From Roseiflexaceae bacterium UBA965 (lineage in GTDB: Bacteria > Chloroflexota > Chloroflexia > Chloroflexales > Roseiflexaceae): a DNA stretch of 7,753 bases. The notes below the pieces were generated by a model. The model searched no databases. It had not been told where the DNA came from and was given only the letters and a program-made list of their open reading frames with translations. Shown piece by piece: positions 7,018-7,753 of this stretch (position 1 is its first letter; every line of letters starts with the position of its first letter). Both the position numbers and the translations under genes were made by a program. The stretch covers positions 1-7,753 of the forward strand of contig DBCF01000170.1 of assembly GCA_002292925.1 (NCBI GenBank), read 5' to 3'.

Positions 7018-7573
7018 GGGGATCCTCCTGTGGGGCACCATAAATCGCGGGCAACAACATGGCAATCCGGGCAGCCACGGCGCTAGCATGAATCCCATCG
7101 GTCAAAATATGCAGATCGGCAATGGCCCGATACAGGCTCGCTCGTTTTTGGCGCATCTGTTCGAGTCGCTCGTGCGGGTTATCGCCTTGGAGCAACGGGC
7201 GGGGCTGACGATGATTTGATATCCGGGCAATGATGGCGCTACTTGTGGCGTCCAACCACACGACAAATGCCTGTTCGCGGATAACATCACAATTCGCCGG
7301 CACCGTGACAATCCCACCACCAGTGGCAACCACTGCAGGTGGTGTCGCAAGTACCCGTCTGAGCACGGCACTTTCGAGTTCCCGAAAAGCTACTTCGCCA
7401 CGACTCGCAAAGATGTCGGCGGCGCTCTGGCCAGTTTCGGCTTCGATGATGGCATCGGTGTCATGCAACGGGTAATTGAGGCGGGTCGCCAAATAGCGCC
7501 CCACCGTTGATTTGCCTGATCCACTCAGGCCGATCAACACAATACTCCCCTGTTGCCGCACTACGCCATTCAT
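7010..7573 (-). CDS. aroK: Shikimate kinase
   Basis: AroK phosphorylates shikimate at the 3-hydroxyl with ATP, the fifth step of chorismate synthesis. The 187-residue product has the P-loop GLSGSGKST (15-23), the shikimate-binding D38-T-D40 and R64 (EVAFRELE), the glycine triplet TGGG (84-87), the LID arginine R125 in RQPRPLL and R144 in the C-terminal RQKRASLY motif. All the expected catalytic residues are present. The ATG at 7573 is preferred, with GGGAGGAG (7582-7589) 8 nt upstream; an upstream in-frame TTG at 7591 would sit on top of that site. The last 15 or so residues are a poorly conserved Pro/acidic tail. It is the first gene of the aroKB unit, with a good promoter upstream. Confidence 0.96.
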   Translation of the reverse strand: MNGVVRQQGSIVLIGLSGSGKSTVGRYLATRLNYPLHDTDAIIEAETGQSAADIFASRGEVAFRELESAVLRRVLATPPAVVATGGGIVTVPANCDVIREQAFVVWLDATSSAIIARISNHRQPRPLLQGDNPHERLEQMRQKRASLYRAIADLHILTDGIHASAVAARIAMLLPAIYGAPQEDPHE

Positions 7574-7605
7574 GCCACGCGCTCCTCCCAATCCATATCC
7601 TTTCT

Positions 7606-7634
7606 ATTCTACTATGCTATAGCATGTGCATCAA
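7606..7634 (-). promoter_or_regulatory. Promoter of aroK-aroB
   Basis: On the minus strand TTGATG (7629-7634) and TAGAAT (7606-7611) are separated by exactly 17 bp. They match the sigma-70 consensus in four and five of six positions. The predicted start near 7599 gives a leader of about 26 nt that contains the aroK ribosome site. Transcription could continue into sufR because no strong terminator follows aroB. Confidence 0.65.
7614..7625. promoter_or_regulatory. Perfect 12-bp palindrome in the aroK promoter spacer (candidate operator)
   Basis: ATGCTATAGCAT at 7614-7625 is a perfect inverted repeat lying entirely between the candidate -35 and -10 elements. Such placement is typical of a repressor operator, or of an activator that twists the spacer. 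I cannot assign a regulator; no matching site is evident upstream of sufR. Confidence 0.4.
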
Positions 7635-7683
7635 CGAAAATCACACTTATTCCCTAAAGAATAGAGAAAAATCATTTTCAACG

Positions 7684-7697
7684 TATGAAGTATGAAG
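7684..7697. repeat. Tandem 7-bp direct repeat
   Basis: TATGAAG occurs twice in direct succession, just upstream of the plus-strand ribosome site at 7701-7708. It may be chance, or a binding site repeat for a regulator of the rightward gene. Confidence 0.5.
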
Positions 7698-7717
7698 CAG
7701 AAAGGAGGAAGGGCGCC

Positions 7718-7753
7718 ATGCAATGTACAGACGCAGCCTGCTGCGACTCCCCA
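7718..7753 (+). CDS. Possible start of a small Cys-rich ORF, partial at right edge
   Basis: An ATG at 7718 is preceded by a near-perfect Shine-Dalgarno, AAAGGAGG (7701-7708), at 9-nt spacing. The frame stays open to the end of the window, giving MQCTDAACCDSP (12 residues, three Cys). It would be divergent from aroK. I do not recognise the product; too little is visible. Against it, the last 20 bases are a copy of the repeat at the left edge, so the Cys-Cys codons may come from repeat DNA rather than selected protein sequence. The ribosome site is the main evidence. Confidence 0.35.
   Translation, partial: MQCTDAACCDSP
7734..7753. repeat. Dispersed REP-like repeat, right copy
   Basis: CAGCCTGCTGCGACTCCCCA differs from 20-39 by one base. 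Together with the preceding bases it forms CGCAGC-CT-GCTGCG (7732-7745), a perfect 6-bp inverted repeat around CT. It ends exactly at the window edge, so its full extent is unknown. Confidence 0.6.

Larger units (their letters stand above)
7574..7753. other. Intergenic region upstream of aroK
   Basis: About 180 bp without a confident gene. From left to right it holds the aroK ribosome site and promoter, a short inverted repeat TATTC-CCTAAA-GAATA (7648-7663), a tandem TATGAAG pair (7684-7697), a strong plus-strand ribosome site, a possible ORF start at 7718 and a repeat copy at 7734-7753. I could not place a convincing plus-strand promoter. Confidence 0.6.

Noticed and set aside
7018..7098. 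27-residue N-terminal extension of AroB with three consecutive Cys
   Set aside because: It is an out-of-frame reading of the aroK end; AGGAGG 6 nt before the ATG at 7017 fixes the start.

Overview
The window is a compact stretch of bacterial chromosome with every confident gene on the minus strand. It holds two adjacent sets of genes: aroK-aroB (shikimate pathway) and a complete SUF iron-sulfur cluster assembly operon, sufR-sufC-sufD-sufS-sufU-sufB. In the direction of transcription (high to low coordinates) the order is aroK, aroB, sufR, sufC, sufD, sufS, sufU, sufB. The run ends in a strong intrinsic terminator just before the left edge.

Host. There is no 16S or other phylogenetic marker. 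A SufR-type repressor heads an operon whose structural genes follow the Firmicutes-like C-D-S-U-B order and use SufU rather than SufA/SufE. DNA is moderately GC-rich with AT-rich promoters and strong purine-rich Shine-Dalgarno sites. My best guess is Chloroflexota (class Chloroflexia), at low to moderate confidence; this is inference from gene content and is not proven by the sequence.

Layout. 1-98: 16-bp tandem repeat and the sufB terminator. 99-5159: sufB, sufU, sufS, sufD, sufC, with gaps of 16-21 bp or, for sufC/sufD, an 11-bp overlap. 5211-5858: sufR. 5859-5946: AT-rich promoter region for the suf operon. 5947-7573: aroB and aroK, overlapping by 8 bp. 7574-7753: intergenic, with a good aroK promoter whose spacer holds a perfect 12-bp palindrome, then a plausible plus-strand start of a small Cys-rich ORF that runs off the window and overlaps a copy of the repeat seen at the left edge.

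How the genes work together. SufS takes sulfur from cysteine, SufU accepts it, and the SufB-SufC-SufD scaffold/ATPase builds the cluster. SufR, probably itself a cluster-binding repressor, would shut the operon when clusters are plentiful. AroB and AroK catalyse two steps of chorismate biosynthesis; their closeness to suf looks like neighbourhood rather than a shared pathway.

I see no clear new system. The region is mostly housekeeping. The points worth a second look are the three-cysteine SufR, the short SufU, the hybrid operon order, the promoter palindrome, and the repeat found at both ends of the window.
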